Assembly (NCBI GenBank): GCA_964493515.1
Contig: CAZBNJ010000002.1
Coordinates: 1 to 64,000, forward strand
DNA length: 64,000 bases
Direction: 5' to 3'
From: CANRIN01 sp964493515
GTDB lineage: Bacteria > Bacillota > Clostridia > Oscillospirales > JAAYOS01
Position 1 is the first letter of the stretch. Each line of letters begins with the position of its first letter. Shown here one piece after another: positions 25,351-33,026 of this stretch. The notes below the pieces were generated by a model. That model did not search any database. It saw nothing but the letters and a program-made list of their open reading frames with translations, and had not been told where the DNA came from. The translations under genes and the position numbers were made by a program.

Positions 25351-26363
25351 AGTTTGTCCTCCTCGGTTGGATCGGCAGGTTTTTCACCCTCGTCCTGCTC
25401 CTCGACCTCGGGCGGGTCAAAGGTTATCTCCGCCGAAGGCTCTATCGGCGCGGATGCCGAGCTGTCCACCATCGACTCGGTGCGGTTCTGGACGCTGTTC
25501 GCCGCCTTTTCAAGCACCTTGCGGGCCTGCTCGCGCTCAAACGCCTCGACCTGCATCTTGTTCGGGTCGGGCTTGCGGAGAAGTATCACGACGAGCAGAA
25601 CGACGGCGACAAGCGCGCTCACCGCAGCGAGCAGTTGGCTCACGCGGATGCCGGTCGCGCCGACGTACAAGCTGTCAGTGCGCAGGCTCTCGATGAACAT
25701 ACGACCGATGCCGTACCACGCGATGTAGCAGAGCAGCACCTGACCGTCGAACTTGCGCTTTTTGGAGATGAAGTGGAGTATCACAAAGCCGACGAGATTC
25801 CACACGCTTTCATAGAGAAAGCAGGGGTGTGCGGTCGTCCAGCGTCCGTCCACAAACAGCTCCATGCGGAAGATGGAGTCGGTCGCCGCGCCGAAGGCCT
25901 CGCGGTTCATGAAGTTGCCCCAGCGCCCGATCGCCTGCGCGAGCGGGAAGCCTATCGCGGCGAGATCGAGCACCGCGAGCGGCTTTATCCCCTTTATCTT
26001 GGAGACAAGCGCGCCGCAGAGCAGTCCGCCGATTATGCCGCCGTATATCGCAAGTCCGCCCTTCCAGACATAGAGTATCTCAACGGGGTGCTCTAAATAA
26101 TATGCCGCGTTATAGAACAGGCAGAAGTAGAGCCGCGCGCAGATTATGCCGACCGGCGCGGAGATTATCAGCACGTCGATGAGGTCGTCGCGCGTATAGC
26201 CGAACTTGTGACAGCGTTTCAGCGCGTAGACGACCGCGAGCAGGAAGCCCACCGCGATTATCACGCCGTACCACTTGATGCTGTGTCCGAATACGGTGAA
26301 GGGAAGGTCGGTGGGCGGGTCAAACTCAAGCCCAAATCCGGGGAAGCGTATCTCGGTATTCAA
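25347..26363 (-). CDS. lgt: Prolipoprotein diacylglyceryl transferase
   Basis: The 338-residue membrane enzyme attaches diacylglycerol to the cysteine of prolipoproteins. GRWGNFMNREAFG near residue 142 is the Lgt signature, GGLAIYGGIIGGLL near 103 contains another conserved region, and seven hydrophobic segments end near residue 260. An unusual acidic C-terminal tail of about 75 residues follows (DSSASAPIEPSAEITFDPPE and on), absent from typical Lgt. The start codon is TTG at 26363, with AAGGAG 9 bases upstream and no suitable ATG. It heads the lgt-folD-fhs operon. Confidence 0.93.
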   Translation of the reverse strand: MNTEIRFPGFGLEFDPPTDLPFTVFGHSIKWYGVIIAVGFLLAVVYALKRCHKFGYTRDDLIDVLIISAPVGIICARLYFCLFYNAAYYLEHPVEILYVWKGGLAIYGGIIGGLLCGALVSKIKGIKPLAVLDLAAIGFPLAQAIGRWGNFMNREAFGAATDSIFRMELFVDGRWTTAHPCFLYESVWNLVGFVILHFISKKRKFDGQVLLCYIAWYGIGRMFIESLRTDSLYVGATGIRVSQLLAAVSALVAVVLLVVILLRKPDPNKMQVEAFEREQARKVLEKAANSVQNRTESMVDSSASAPIEPSAEITFDPPEVEEQDEGEKPADPTEEDKL

Positions 26364-26406
26364 AAGGGATCACTCCTTAGTTGCGCATTTGCCAAAGTGT
26401 GGTATA

Positions 26407-26436
26407 ATTGTATCACAGCAGGGCGGGGCTTGTCCA
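26407..26436 (-). promoter_or_regulatory. Promoter of lgt-folD-fhs
   Basis: Minus strand: TGGACA, 18 bases, TACAAT, about 40 bases before the TTG start of lgt. It diverges from the infC promoter. Confidence 0.6.
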
Positions 26437-26495
26437 GTAAAACAAGCATAAAACCCACATATTTTGCGGTCATGACCGACAGATGAAAATTTTTC

Positions 26496-26524
26496 TTGAC
26501 AAGCGCGGTTTTTGCGGCTATAAT
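26496..26524 (+). promoter_or_regulatory. infC operon promoter
   Basis: Consensus TTGACA and consensus TATAAT separated by 17 bases, the strongest promoter in the window, as expected for a ribosomal protein operon. Confidence 0.9.
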
Positions 26525-26529
26525 ACATA

Positions 26530-26661
26530 GCGTACAAGGAAGCAGACCGTCTGCCGGTCTCACCTTGCCGTTCTTAGGAGACGGCGGGTCAATAGCGGCG
26601 TGAGTGGGGGAGAAGCCCCATTTTGCGCGCTTGTGGGCAGACGGAGATCGTCTGCTTTTTT
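26530..26661 (+). ncRNA. L20-type attenuator leader of infC-rpmI-rplT
   Basis: The transcript begins with nested stems (CAAGG with CCTTG, GACC with GGTC) that place GTCTGC in a loop at about 26549-26554. Downstream, GCAGACG (26637-26643) and CGTCTGC (26649-26655) form a hairpin followed by six Ts, an intrinsic terminator. The early CGTCTGC (26548-26554) is identical to the 3' arm, so it can pair instead with 26637-26643 and prevent termination. This is the arrangement of the Firmicute L20 leader, where ribosomal protein L20 (rplT, third gene) binds the leader and shuts the operon off. The pairings are visible; L20 binding is inferred from the family. Confidence 0.85.
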
Positions 26662-26718
26662 GCGCCGAAAAGGCGCGTGCGTACTGCTTTCGGGCAGATA
26701 ATTTTGGAGGTGTTTGAC

Positions 26719-27363
26719 ATCAGCAAGCAGGCTCATCAAATCAACGAGGAGATCCGCGACAAGGAAGTCCGTCTCATCGGAGCAAACGGCGAACAGCTCG
26801 GCGTTGTGCCGCTGCAAAAGGCGTTCGACGCAGCCGAGCAGGCAAATCTCGACCTGGTCAAGATAGCGCCGAAAGCCGTGCCGCCGGTCTGCCGCGTCAT
26901 GGACTACGGCAAGTTCCGCTTCGAGCAGGCAAAGAAGGAGAAGGAGGCGCGCCGCAACCAGCGTGTCGTCGAGATAAAGGAGATACGTCTGTCGCTCAAC
27001 ATCGACACTCATGACATCGAGTTCAAGGCGAAGAGCGCGCGCAAGTTCCTGACCGACGGCAACAAGCTGAAGGTATCGCTTCGCTTCCGCGGTCGCGCCA
27101 TTGCACACTCGCAGCTCGGTGAGGAGCAGCTCATGCGCTTTGCCGACGGCTTGAGCGACATCGCGTCGATCGAAAAGCCGCCGAAGCTCGAGGGCCGCAG
27201 CATGATGATGTTCCTCGCACCCAAGGCGCAGAAGCCCGAACCCAAAAAGGCAAAATCCGACTCGAAGCCGAAGGCTCAGCCGGAAGACGCAACACCTGAG
27301 ACGGTCGAAGCCGTCGAAGAAGAAATCATTAAGGAAGAAGGTAAGGACAATGCCGAAGATTAA
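26719..27363 (+). CDS. infC: Translation initiation factor IF-3 with an ATC start and a charged tail
   Basis: The 214-residue product covers IF-3 fully: ISKQAHQINEEIRDKEVRLI at the N-terminus, then CRVMDYGKFRFEQAKKEKEA near residue 58 and the C-terminal domain to about residue 170. About 45 lysine- and glutamate-rich residues follow, beyond normal IF-3. The start is taken as ATC at 26719, 8 bases after GGAGG; there is no ATG in the right place, and an in-frame GTG at 26710 overlaps the Shine-Dalgarno. Rare start codons are characteristic of infC because IF-3 represses initiation at them, giving autoregulation. Its last 14 bases overlap rpmI. Confidence 0.92.
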   Translation: MSKQAHQINEEIRDKEVRLIGANGEQLGVVPLQKAFDAAEQANLDLVKIAPKAVPPVCRVMDYGKFRFEQAKKEKEARRNQRVVEIKEIRLSLNIDTHDIEFKAKSARKFLTDGNKLKVSLRFRGRAIAHSQLGEEQLMRFADGLSDIASIEKPPKLEGRSMMMFLAPKAQKPEPKKAKSDSKPKAQPEDATPETVEAVEEEIIKEEGKDNAED

Positions 27364-27547
27364 GTCGCACAGCGGCGCAAAGAAGCGCTTCAAGCTGACC
27401 GCTACCGGTAAAGTCAAGCGCAATCCCGCAAAGCACAACCACATCCTCAACAAGAAGACCACCAAGCTCAAGCGCTCGTTCCGCAAGCAGAAGTATGCGG
27501 ATGTCAGCAACGAGGCGCAGATCAAGCGTCTCATCCCCTACGCATAA
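27350..27547 (+). CDS. rpmI: 50S ribosomal protein L35
   Basis: The 65-residue basic protein matches L35 along its full length (MPKIKSHSGAKKRFKLTATG, then NHILNKKTTKLKR). It begins inside the end of infC, 14 bases before the infC stop, with AAGG upstream, so translation is probably coupled. It belongs to the large ribosomal subunit. Confidence 0.97.
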   Translation: MPKIKSHSGAKKRFKLTATGKVKRNPAKHNHILNKKTTKLKRSFRKQKYADVSNEAQIKRLIPYA

Positions 27548-27608
27548 GGCACAACAAAAAACGCATACGTCCCATCGGGACAGCTTGTAATGAAAGGACG
27601 AGATTAAA

Positions 27609-27962
27609 ATGGCACGAGTTAAAGGCGCGATGATGACGCGCAAGCGCAGAAACAAGGTTCTCAAGCTCGCAAAGGGCTACTTCGGCGCAAAGTCGAAGCA
27701 TTTCAAGATGGCAAAAGAGGCGGTCATCAAGTCCGGTCAGTACGCGTACATCGGACGCCGTCTCAAGAAGCGCGACTTCCGTCGCCTGTGGATCACCCGC
27801 ATCAGCGCTGCCGCGAAGACCTGCGGCATGAACTACTCGACGTTCATGCACGGACTCAAGGTCGCCGGCATCGACATGAACCGCAAGATGCTCAGCGAGC
27901 TTGCGATAAGCGACATGACCGCTTTCAAGGCGCTCGCCGAGACTGCGAAGAACGCGAAGTAA
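27609..27962 (+). CDS. rplT: 50S ribosomal protein L20
   Basis: The 117-residue protein is a standard L20: MARVKGAMMTRKRRNKVLKL at the N-terminus and the RDFRRLWITRISAA segment near residue 60. It is needed for large-subunit assembly and, in Firmicutes, represses its own operon by binding the infC leader, for which a matching structure lies at 26530-26661. GAAAGGACGAG precedes the ATG. A terminator follows. Confidence 0.97.
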   Translation: MARVKGAMMTRKRRNKVLKLAKGYFGAKSKHFKMAKEAVIKSGQYAYIGRRLKKRDFRRLWITRISAAAKTCGMNYSTFMHGLKVAGIDMNRKMLSELAISDMTAFKALAETAKNAK

Positions 27963-27975
27963 CAGCGACATAGAA

Positions 27976-28006
27976 GAAGGGGACTCGCTCCCCTTCTTTT
28001 GCTATT
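27976..28006 (+). terminator. Terminator of the infC operon
   Basis: AGAAGGGGA pairs with TCCCCTTCT around CTCGC, followed by TTTGC and a further T run. Confidence 0.85.
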
Positions 28007-28027
28007 TTTCGGGGAGGAGAGTGCAGA

Positions 28028-28474
28028 ATGGGGATAGTCTACAAAAACGAGATAACGCACGAGGACGCGAACGCAATACGGGCATCGGTCGGTTTTCGGC
28101 GGATACATCCCGAGCAGTTGGCGGCGAGCCTCGACGGAAGCGCTTTCGTCGTCGCGGCATACGACGGACAGCGTGCCGTCGGCATGGCCCGTCTGATATG
28201 GGACGGCGGTTCGGTGGCGCTGATACACGACATGATCGTCGCGCCGGAATACAGAGGCATCGAATCGGAGCTGATAACGCGTATCCTGGATTTTCTGAGA
28301 GCCAAACTCAAGCCGGGATTCGGCATCCAGGTGGATGTACGGGCGTGGAGCAGCCAGAAGGAGCTATATGAAAACCTCGGCTTTCGGGTCTCGACGCCCG
28401 AACAGCGGGGAACACCCATGCAGAACTGCCTGACCGACCATATCGAGCTGACCGACGCGATGTTCGGACAGTGA
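28028..28474 (+). CDS. GNAT family N-acetyltransferase
   Basis: The 148-residue protein has the GNAT pattern: an N-terminal substrate region, VGMARLIWDGGSVALIHDMI near residue 57, the acetyl-CoA segment VAPEYRGIESELITRIL (a variant of RxxGxG, with I in place of the second turn glycine pattern), and ELYENLGFRVSTPEQRGTPM at the end. GGGGAGGA precedes the ATG. Substrate unknown. It follows the infC terminator and precedes a HAD phosphatase gene by 52 bases. Confidence 0.87.
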   Translation: MGIVYKNEITHEDANAIRASVGFRRIHPEQLAASLDGSAFVVAAYDGQRAVGMARLIWDGGSVALIHDMIVAPEYRGIESELITRILDFLRAKLKPGFGIQVDVRAWSSQKELYENLGFRVSTPEQRGTPMQNCLTDHIELTDAMFGQ

Positions 28475-28526
28475 GAAGCCGGCACGGGCGAGGCAAACGA
28501 ATAAGCGAACTTTCCGGAGGTGTAGT

Positions 28527-29231
28527 ATGCCACGATTTGATTATCTGCTCTTCGACGCGGACGGCACGCTGTTAGACTTTTACGCCGCCGAGCGCAAGGC
28601 GTTCTTCACAACGGCGGTGGAGTTCGGCGTCGACCCGACCGAGGATAACCTGAAGCTGTACAGCGCGATAAACAACGCACTGTGGAAGCAGATAGAGCTT
28701 GGAGAGGTGACGAACGCCGAGATGCAGCGGCTGCGGTTCACGCGGTTCCTTGCGGCGGTCGGCTCGGAGCGCGACGGAATTGCGATGAACGCGGCGTACA
28801 TGGCAAATTTGGGCAAGGGCAGCGACCTGATGCCCGACGCGCTGGAGACCGTCCGCGCGGTAGCCCAGGGGCACACGATGGCGATAATCACCAACGGACT
28901 GCCCGCCACGCAGCGCCCGCGCTATGAGGGCAGCGGACTTCGCGAGGTGTTCGGCGACAACCTGTTCATCTCCGGCGAGATTGGCGTGCAGAAGCCGGAC
29001 AAGCGCTACTTCGACATCGTGTGCGAAAAGCTCGGCATAACCGACCGCTCGCGCGCGCTGGTCATCGGCGACTCGCTGTCAAGCGACATCCTCGGCGGAA
29101 ACAACGCGGGGATCCCGACCTGTTGGGTGAACACCGAGCGGTGGACCGAAAGCGGCGATGCGCAGGCAAAGGCACGTCCAGACTATACGATAAGCCGCAT
29201 ATCCGAGCTGCCGAAACTGCTCGAGCGATAA
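28527..29231 (+). CDS. HAD-superfamily hydrolase, YjjG type
   Basis: The 234-residue protein resembles YjjG nucleotidases, which dephosphorylate non-canonical pyrimidine nucleotides. The HAD motifs are FDADGTLLDF with D10 and D12, TNGLPATQRPR near residue 118, KPDKRYFD near 155 with the lysine, and VIGDSLSSDILGGNNAG near 178. GGAGGTGTAGT lies before the ATG. Substrate is a family-level guess only. Confidence 0.9.
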   Translation: MPRFDYLLFDADGTLLDFYAAERKAFFTTAVEFGVDPTEDNLKLYSAINNALWKQIELGEVTNAEMQRLRFTRFLAAVGSERDGIAMNAAYMANLGKGSDLMPDALETVRAVAQGHTMAIITNGLPATQRPRYEGSGLREVFGDNLFISGEIGVQKPDKRYFDIVCEKLGITDRSRALVIGDSLSSDILGGNNAGIPTCWVNTERWTESGDAQAKARPDYTISRISELPKLLER

Positions 29232-29236
29232 ACGAA

Positions 29237-29265
29237 ACGGAGGAGCGAAAGCTCCTCCGTTTTTT
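29237..29265. terminator. Terminator between converging genes
   Basis: ACGGAGGAGC and GCTCCTCCGT pair perfectly around a GAAA tetraloop, followed by five Ts; As on the left side make it partly bidirectional, and it lies between the HAD gene and the minus-strand GNAT gene. Confidence 0.92.
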
Positions 29266-29851
29266 ACAGCACCTCGGTCACGCCCTTTATTGTCGCGCCC
29301 CACTCGCGCCGTATTCGCTCATATTCGCCCTGCGGCACAAGGAACGGCTTGGTCGGCGACTCGACCTCGCGCGCATTCAACCGGCGCTCGACCACCGTCC
29401 AGGTCTCGCCCGGACGGAAGCCCTCGTCCCGCCGTATCTCGACAAAGCCGCAGCTTTTGTAGAAGGCGAGCGTGCCGTCGCTGTGCGGGAATCGCGCGCG
29501 CAGAACCTTTTTGTCGCCCATCTCCGCTATGTCGCGGAGCAGTCCGAGCACGGCGCTGCCTATCCCTCTGCGGCGAAGCGCGCCGTCCACATAGACCTCC
29601 ACATCCATCATAAACGGATCGTCGGGGCAGTCGAAGCACTCGTGAGCAACGGCAAAACCCGCCGTCCAGCCGTCCACGTCGCAGACCGTCCAGCCCTTGC
29701 CGTAGGTGTAGCGGTCGATGCGGCGGACGAACTCCCACAGAGCGGGCAGCTCCCGCTCATAGGTGGACTGTCGGCAGTCTATCGCCGTGCCGTATATCTT
29801 CAGCATACCGGGGGCGTCCCATTCGTTGACCCGCCTCACACAGACCTTCAT
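29264..29851 (-). CDS. GNAT family N-acetyltransferase
   Basis: This 195-residue protein has the acetyl-CoA motif ALRRRGIGSAVLGLL near residue 91 and DGTLAFYKSCGFVEIRRDEG near residue 124, so it is an acetyltransferase of the GNAT superfamily with an extra C-terminal stretch of about 50 residues. Its start overlaps the end of the TrmB-GNAT fusion by four bases (ATGA), so the two are made together. It is not an obvious duplicate of the fused GNAT domain. Substrate unknown. Confidence 0.9.
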   Translation of the reverse strand: MKVCVRRVNEWDAPGMLKIYGTAIDCRQSTYERELPALWEFVRRIDRYTYGKGWTVCDVDGWTAGFAVAHECFDCPDDPFMMDVEVYVDGALRRRGIGSAVLGLLRDIAEMGDKKVLRARFPHSDGTLAFYKSCGFVEIRRDEGFRPGETWTVVERRLNAREVESPTKPFLVPQGEYERIRREWGATIKGVTEVL

Positions 29852-30996
29852 CGCGCGTCCTTTCCCGAGAGCTTCAGCTCGAATATGTAGTCGTCCATCA
29901 CGAACCCGCCGCCAATGTCGGTCACGACGCTGTCTATCACCTCAAAGCCCGCCTTTTTGTACACCGCGATCGAGCCGTCGTTGTACTTGTTGCAGGTGAG
30001 ATATATCGCCGAAAGCCCCGCCGCCTGCCTCTTGCAGTCATCGAGCAGAACGTGCGAAAGCCCGCGTCCCCTGAACCGCTTGTCGATGTACAGCTTGGAC
30101 AGGAACAGCCTGTCCTCCTCGCGGTGGGTGCCCATATATCCGGCATCCCGCCCATCGACGATGAGTATCTTGTAGACATAGCCGTCGGCTATCTGCTTTT
30201 CCATTGCGTCGGCGGACTGGAATTTTTCGAGCATATATTTCACCTGGCTCATGCCGATAAGCGGCGTGAAATGCTCGCGCCATATCGGCTCGGCAAGCGC
30301 GGCGAGACGCTCCACGTCCTCGCGGGTCTTTACCTCGAACAGCTCGACCGACTGCTTGTCCGCACCCTCCGGCGGCTGCGCGCACAGGAAATTTATCGGT
30401 GTGCCCGAGGCGATGAATCGCTCCTCATACTCGGTCACAACGCCGCCGTCCAGGTCGCTCCTGTGCAGATCGGTGGTCATATCGGTCACCTCCCAGCGGT
30501 TGTCGCGAAACTGCTCGACCGACCAGTCGAACAGCTTGCGGTTGTCGGTCTTTTGAAGCAGCACGCCGTTCTGACTGAGTATCAGCCCGTACAGCTCGAG
30601 AAATCGCGGCGCGGTCAGGCGGCGGTGCGGGCTTCTCGGCCACGGATCGCTGAAGTTCAGGAATATCTTCGACACCTCGCCGGGCGCGAAATAGCCGCTT
30701 ATCGCCTCCGCGTCGGTGTGGATAAAGCGCAGGTTCTCGCTCCGGCGATTTTCCGCCGCCTCCATCGCCATGACCAGCACGTTTTCCTCAATCTCAGCCG
30801 CGACGATAAACGCCTCGGGATGGATGTCGGCGGTCTCGACGGCGAAACGGCCCTTGCCGCAGCCTATCTCCAGCCATATCGGACGCCCGCCGCTCAGCTC
30901 GCTCCAGCGGCCCTTCATCGAGCGCGGGTCGGTCACGAGCCGTGAGCCGGCACGCTCGATACGCGCGTCCAGATTCTTCTTCTTGCGCATCCGCAT
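29848..30996 (-). CDS. trmB: Fusion of tRNA (guanine-N7) methyltransferase TrmB and a GNAT acetyltransferase
   Basis: The 382-residue protein has two domains. Residues 1-205 are a complete TrmB, which makes m7G46 in tRNA: MRMRKKKN at the start, SAM-binding EIGCGKGRFA at 43-52, FSDPWPR at 115-121 and TDLHRSDLDGG with EYEERF at 175-193. Residues about 217-376 are a GNAT domain with KLYIDKRFRGRGLSHVLL at 301-318 and YKKAGFEV at 346-353. Normal TrmB ends near residue 215. No stop codon or frame change separates the halves. The ATG at 30996 gives the usual TrmB start. A separate GNAT gene overlaps its end. Confidence 0.92.
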   Translation of the reverse strand: MRMRKKKNLDARIERAGSRLVTDPRSMKGRWSELSGGRPIWLEIGCGKGRFAVETADIHPEAFIVAAEIEENVLVMAMEAAENRRSENLRFIHTDAEAISGYFAPGEVSKIFLNFSDPWPRSPHRRLTAPRFLELYGLILSQNGVLLQKTDNRKLFDWSVEQFRDNRWEVTDMTTDLHRSDLDGGVVTEYEERFIASGTPINFLCAQPPEGADKQSVELFEVKTREDVERLAALAEPIWREHFTPLIGMSQVKYMLEKFQSADAMEKQIADGYVYKILIVDGRDAGYMGTHREEDRLFLSKLYIDKRFRGRGLSHVLLDDCKRQAAGLSAIYLTCNKYNDGSIAVYKKAGFEVIDSVVTDIGGGFVMDDYIFELKLSGKDAR

Positions 30997-31034
30997 TGGG
31001 ATATTCAGTCCTTTCAAAAGCGTCGTTACCAGAA

Positions 31035-31063
31035 ATTATAGCACACGGCGTGCGTAAAGTCAA
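31035..31063 (-). promoter_or_regulatory. Promoter of the trmB-GNAT operon
   Basis: Minus strand: TTGACT, 17 bases, consensus TATAAT, about 40 bases before the ATG at 30996. Confidence 0.78.
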
Positions 31064-31135
31064 AGCCGCCTGTTCCGTTTTCGCGCGGGATATGTTATAA
31101 TCTTTGTCGACAGGACTACTGAGGAGGCATATGTC

Positions 31136-31927
31136 GTGAAAAAGGTGCTGCTTATCACATCGCTCTGCGCCGTCGGACGCGCGGGACTATACCCGCAGAT
31201 ACTCGCGTTTGAGCGCGCGGGCGTGCAGGCGTGTCCGCTGCCGAGCGTGCTGCTTTCCACCCACACCGGAGGGCTGGGTACGCCCGTGAGATCGACGCTC
31301 GGACAGACCGTGGCGGACGCGCTCGAACACTATCTGTCGCTCGGACTGCGGTTCGACGCGCTGCTGACAGGCTACCTTCCCGAGCCGGAGACGGCCGACG
31401 CGATACTCTCGTTTGTCGAGCGCGGCGGCGCAGCGACCTACGTCTGCGATCCGGTGATGGCGGACGGCGGCAGATTTTACGGCGGAATGGGCGAGAGTCA
31501 GGCGGCCGCATTGCGCAGGCTCGCCGCGTCGGCGGGAGCGATTACCCCCAACGTGACCGAAGCCGCGATACTGCTCGGCCGCGACCCGTCGGGCGAGTAT
31601 GACGCGGCAGAGCTTGCACGCTCGCTTGCGACCGACAGTCGTGCCGCGGTAGTCACCGGAGGAGGGGACGCCGAGCGTGTCGTTGTCGCCGTCGCGGAGG
31701 GTACGGTCGCAGGCGAGCTGACCGCGCCGCGCGTCGAGGGAAAGTTCATCGGCACCGGCGATATGTTTGCCGCCGAGTTCACGCTTGCGCTGCTCAACGG
31801 CTGCGGCGCGGTCGATGCGGCCGGTCGCGCGGTCGACGCGCTGTCCGCCGCCGTCCGGCTGTCGAAAAACTCGGGCGACGACCCGCTGTTCGGTATGCCG
31901 ACAGAGGGCGTGCGATTCGACAGATAA
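31136..31927 (+). CDS. Pyridoxal/pyridoxamine kinase-like protein (PfkB-ThiD type)
   Basis: The 263-residue protein resembles clostridial pyridoxamine kinases: an N-terminal VLLITSLCAVGRAGLYPQIL segment, LPSVLLSTHTGG near residue 36, VCDPVMADGGRFYGGM near residue 103 and the catalytic GTGDMFAAEFTLALL near residue 206. It probably phosphorylates a vitamin B6 vitamer in salvage of pyridoxal phosphate; a hydroxymethylpyrimidine kinase role is less likely. The start is GTG at 31136, with GAGGAGG 8 bases upstream; an ATG four bases earlier is out of frame and meets a stop at once. A TATAAT at about 31094-31099 may be its -10 box, but no good -35 was found. Confidence 0.82.
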   Translation: MKKVLLITSLCAVGRAGLYPQILAFERAGVQACPLPSVLLSTHTGGLGTPVRSTLGQTVADALEHYLSLGLRFDALLTGYLPEPETADAILSFVERGGAATYVCDPVMADGGRFYGGMGESQAAALRRLAASAGAITPNVTEAAILLGRDPSGEYDAAELARSLATDSRAAVVTGGGDAERVVVAVAEGTVAGELTAPRVEGKFIGTGDMFAAEFTLALLNGCGAVDAAGRAVDALSAAVRLSKNSGDDPLFGMPTEGVRFDR

Positions 31928-31940
31928 AAGCGTTTTGCTC

Positions 31941-31969
31941 TTGCCAAGAGTGCGCCAAACGTGTATAAT
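31941..31969 (+). promoter_or_regulatory. hprK-glcK promoter
   Basis: TTGCCA, 17 bases, consensus TATAAT. The -35 lies within a small inverted repeat, CTCTTG-C-CAAGAG (31938-31950). Confidence 0.78.
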
Positions 31970-32000
31970 TAAGTAAACGACAACGCAGGGAGGTGGGTGC

Positions 32001-32972
32001 TTGGATACTCAGTACAGCGTGACGTTGAAGGAGATAGTGGACGAGTTCCATCTGGAGGTCGTCTGCGCCCCCGACGGATACGAAAAGACGCGCATCGTCG
32101 CGGACGATGTCAACCGCCCGGGACTTCAGCTCACCGGCTTTTTCGACTACTTCGACTCGAGCAGGATCCAGATACTCGGCAAGGTCGAGAACACATACCT
32201 CGACCGCTGCACATCGGAGGAGCGGCTGCACGCGTTCGATATGCTGATGAGCCGCCGAGTGCCCGCAGTGATAATCACCCGCGGCATGGACCCGTATGAC
32301 GAGTGCATCGAGATGGCAAAGAAGTACGATGTGCCGCTGCTTCTGTCCATCGACCCGACGTCCTATCTGCTGGGCGCGATACTGAGCTTTCTCAAAAACG
32401 CGCTCGCTCCGCGCATAACCAGACACGGCGTGCTTGTCGAGGTCTACGGCGAGGGGATACTGCTTCTCGGCGACAGCGGCGTCGGAAAGAGCGAGACCGC
32501 GATAGAGCTTGTCAAGCGCGGACACCGCCTGGTGGCGGACGACGCGGTTGACCTCAAGAAGATATCCACCCGTGAGATAGTCGGCTCCGCGCCGGACGTG
32601 ATAAAGCACTACATCGAGGTGCGCGGCATAGGCGTCATTGACGTGCGCCGAGTGTTCGGTATGGGCGCGGTGCGTCCCGACCAGACGGTCGACCTGATAA
32701 TCAACCTCGAGCCGTGGCAGGACGGCGCGCAGTACGACCGCCTTGGCCTTGAGACGCAGCACACGTCCATCCTCGACGTGAAGATACCCTCGCTTACCGT
32801 GCCGGTGCGCCCCGGACGAAACCTGGCGGTGATAATCGAGGTCGCGGCTATGACCAACCGTGAGAAGAAGATGGGCTACAACGCGGCGCACGAGTTCACC
32901 GACAATATCACGCGCTACTACGAGGAGGAGGCCCTCCGTCGCAGCAAGCTCGAAGAGGAGAGCAATAGTTGA
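32001..32972 (+). CDS. hprK: HPr kinase/phosphorylase
   Basis: The 323-residue enzyme phosphorylates and dephosphorylates HPr at Ser46 in response to glycolytic state and so controls carbon catabolite repression in Firmicutes. The N-terminal domain covers residues 1-130; the catalytic domain has H142, Walker A GDSGVGKS at 157-164, the following ADDAVDL at 179-185, and the signature RVFGMGAVRPDQ near 217-228. The start is TTG at 32001, 7 bases after GGAGG; no in-frame ATG is near. Its substrate HPr is encoded at 54507, and a His-less HPr homologue at 14126. glcK follows after 54 bases with no terminator. Confidence 0.96.
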   Translation: MDTQYSVTLKEIVDEFHLEVVCAPDGYEKTRIVADDVNRPGLQLTGFFDYFDSSRIQILGKVENTYLDRCTSEERLHAFDMLMSRRVPAVIITRGMDPYDECIEMAKKYDVPLLLSIDPTSYLLGAILSFLKNALAPRITRHGVLVEVYGEGILLLGDSGVGKSETAIELVKRGHRLVADDAVDLKKISTREIVGSAPDVIKHYIEVRGIGVIDVRRVFGMGAVRPDQTVDLIINLEPWQDGAQYDRLGLETQHTSILDVKIPSLTVPVRPGRNLAVIIEVAAMTNREKKMGYNAAHEFTDNITRYYEEEALRRSKLEEESNS

Positions 32973-33026
32973 TTCTGTAAATCCGGCTGTACAGCCTGAA
33001 ATAATTATAATTTGGAGGAAAAGGTT

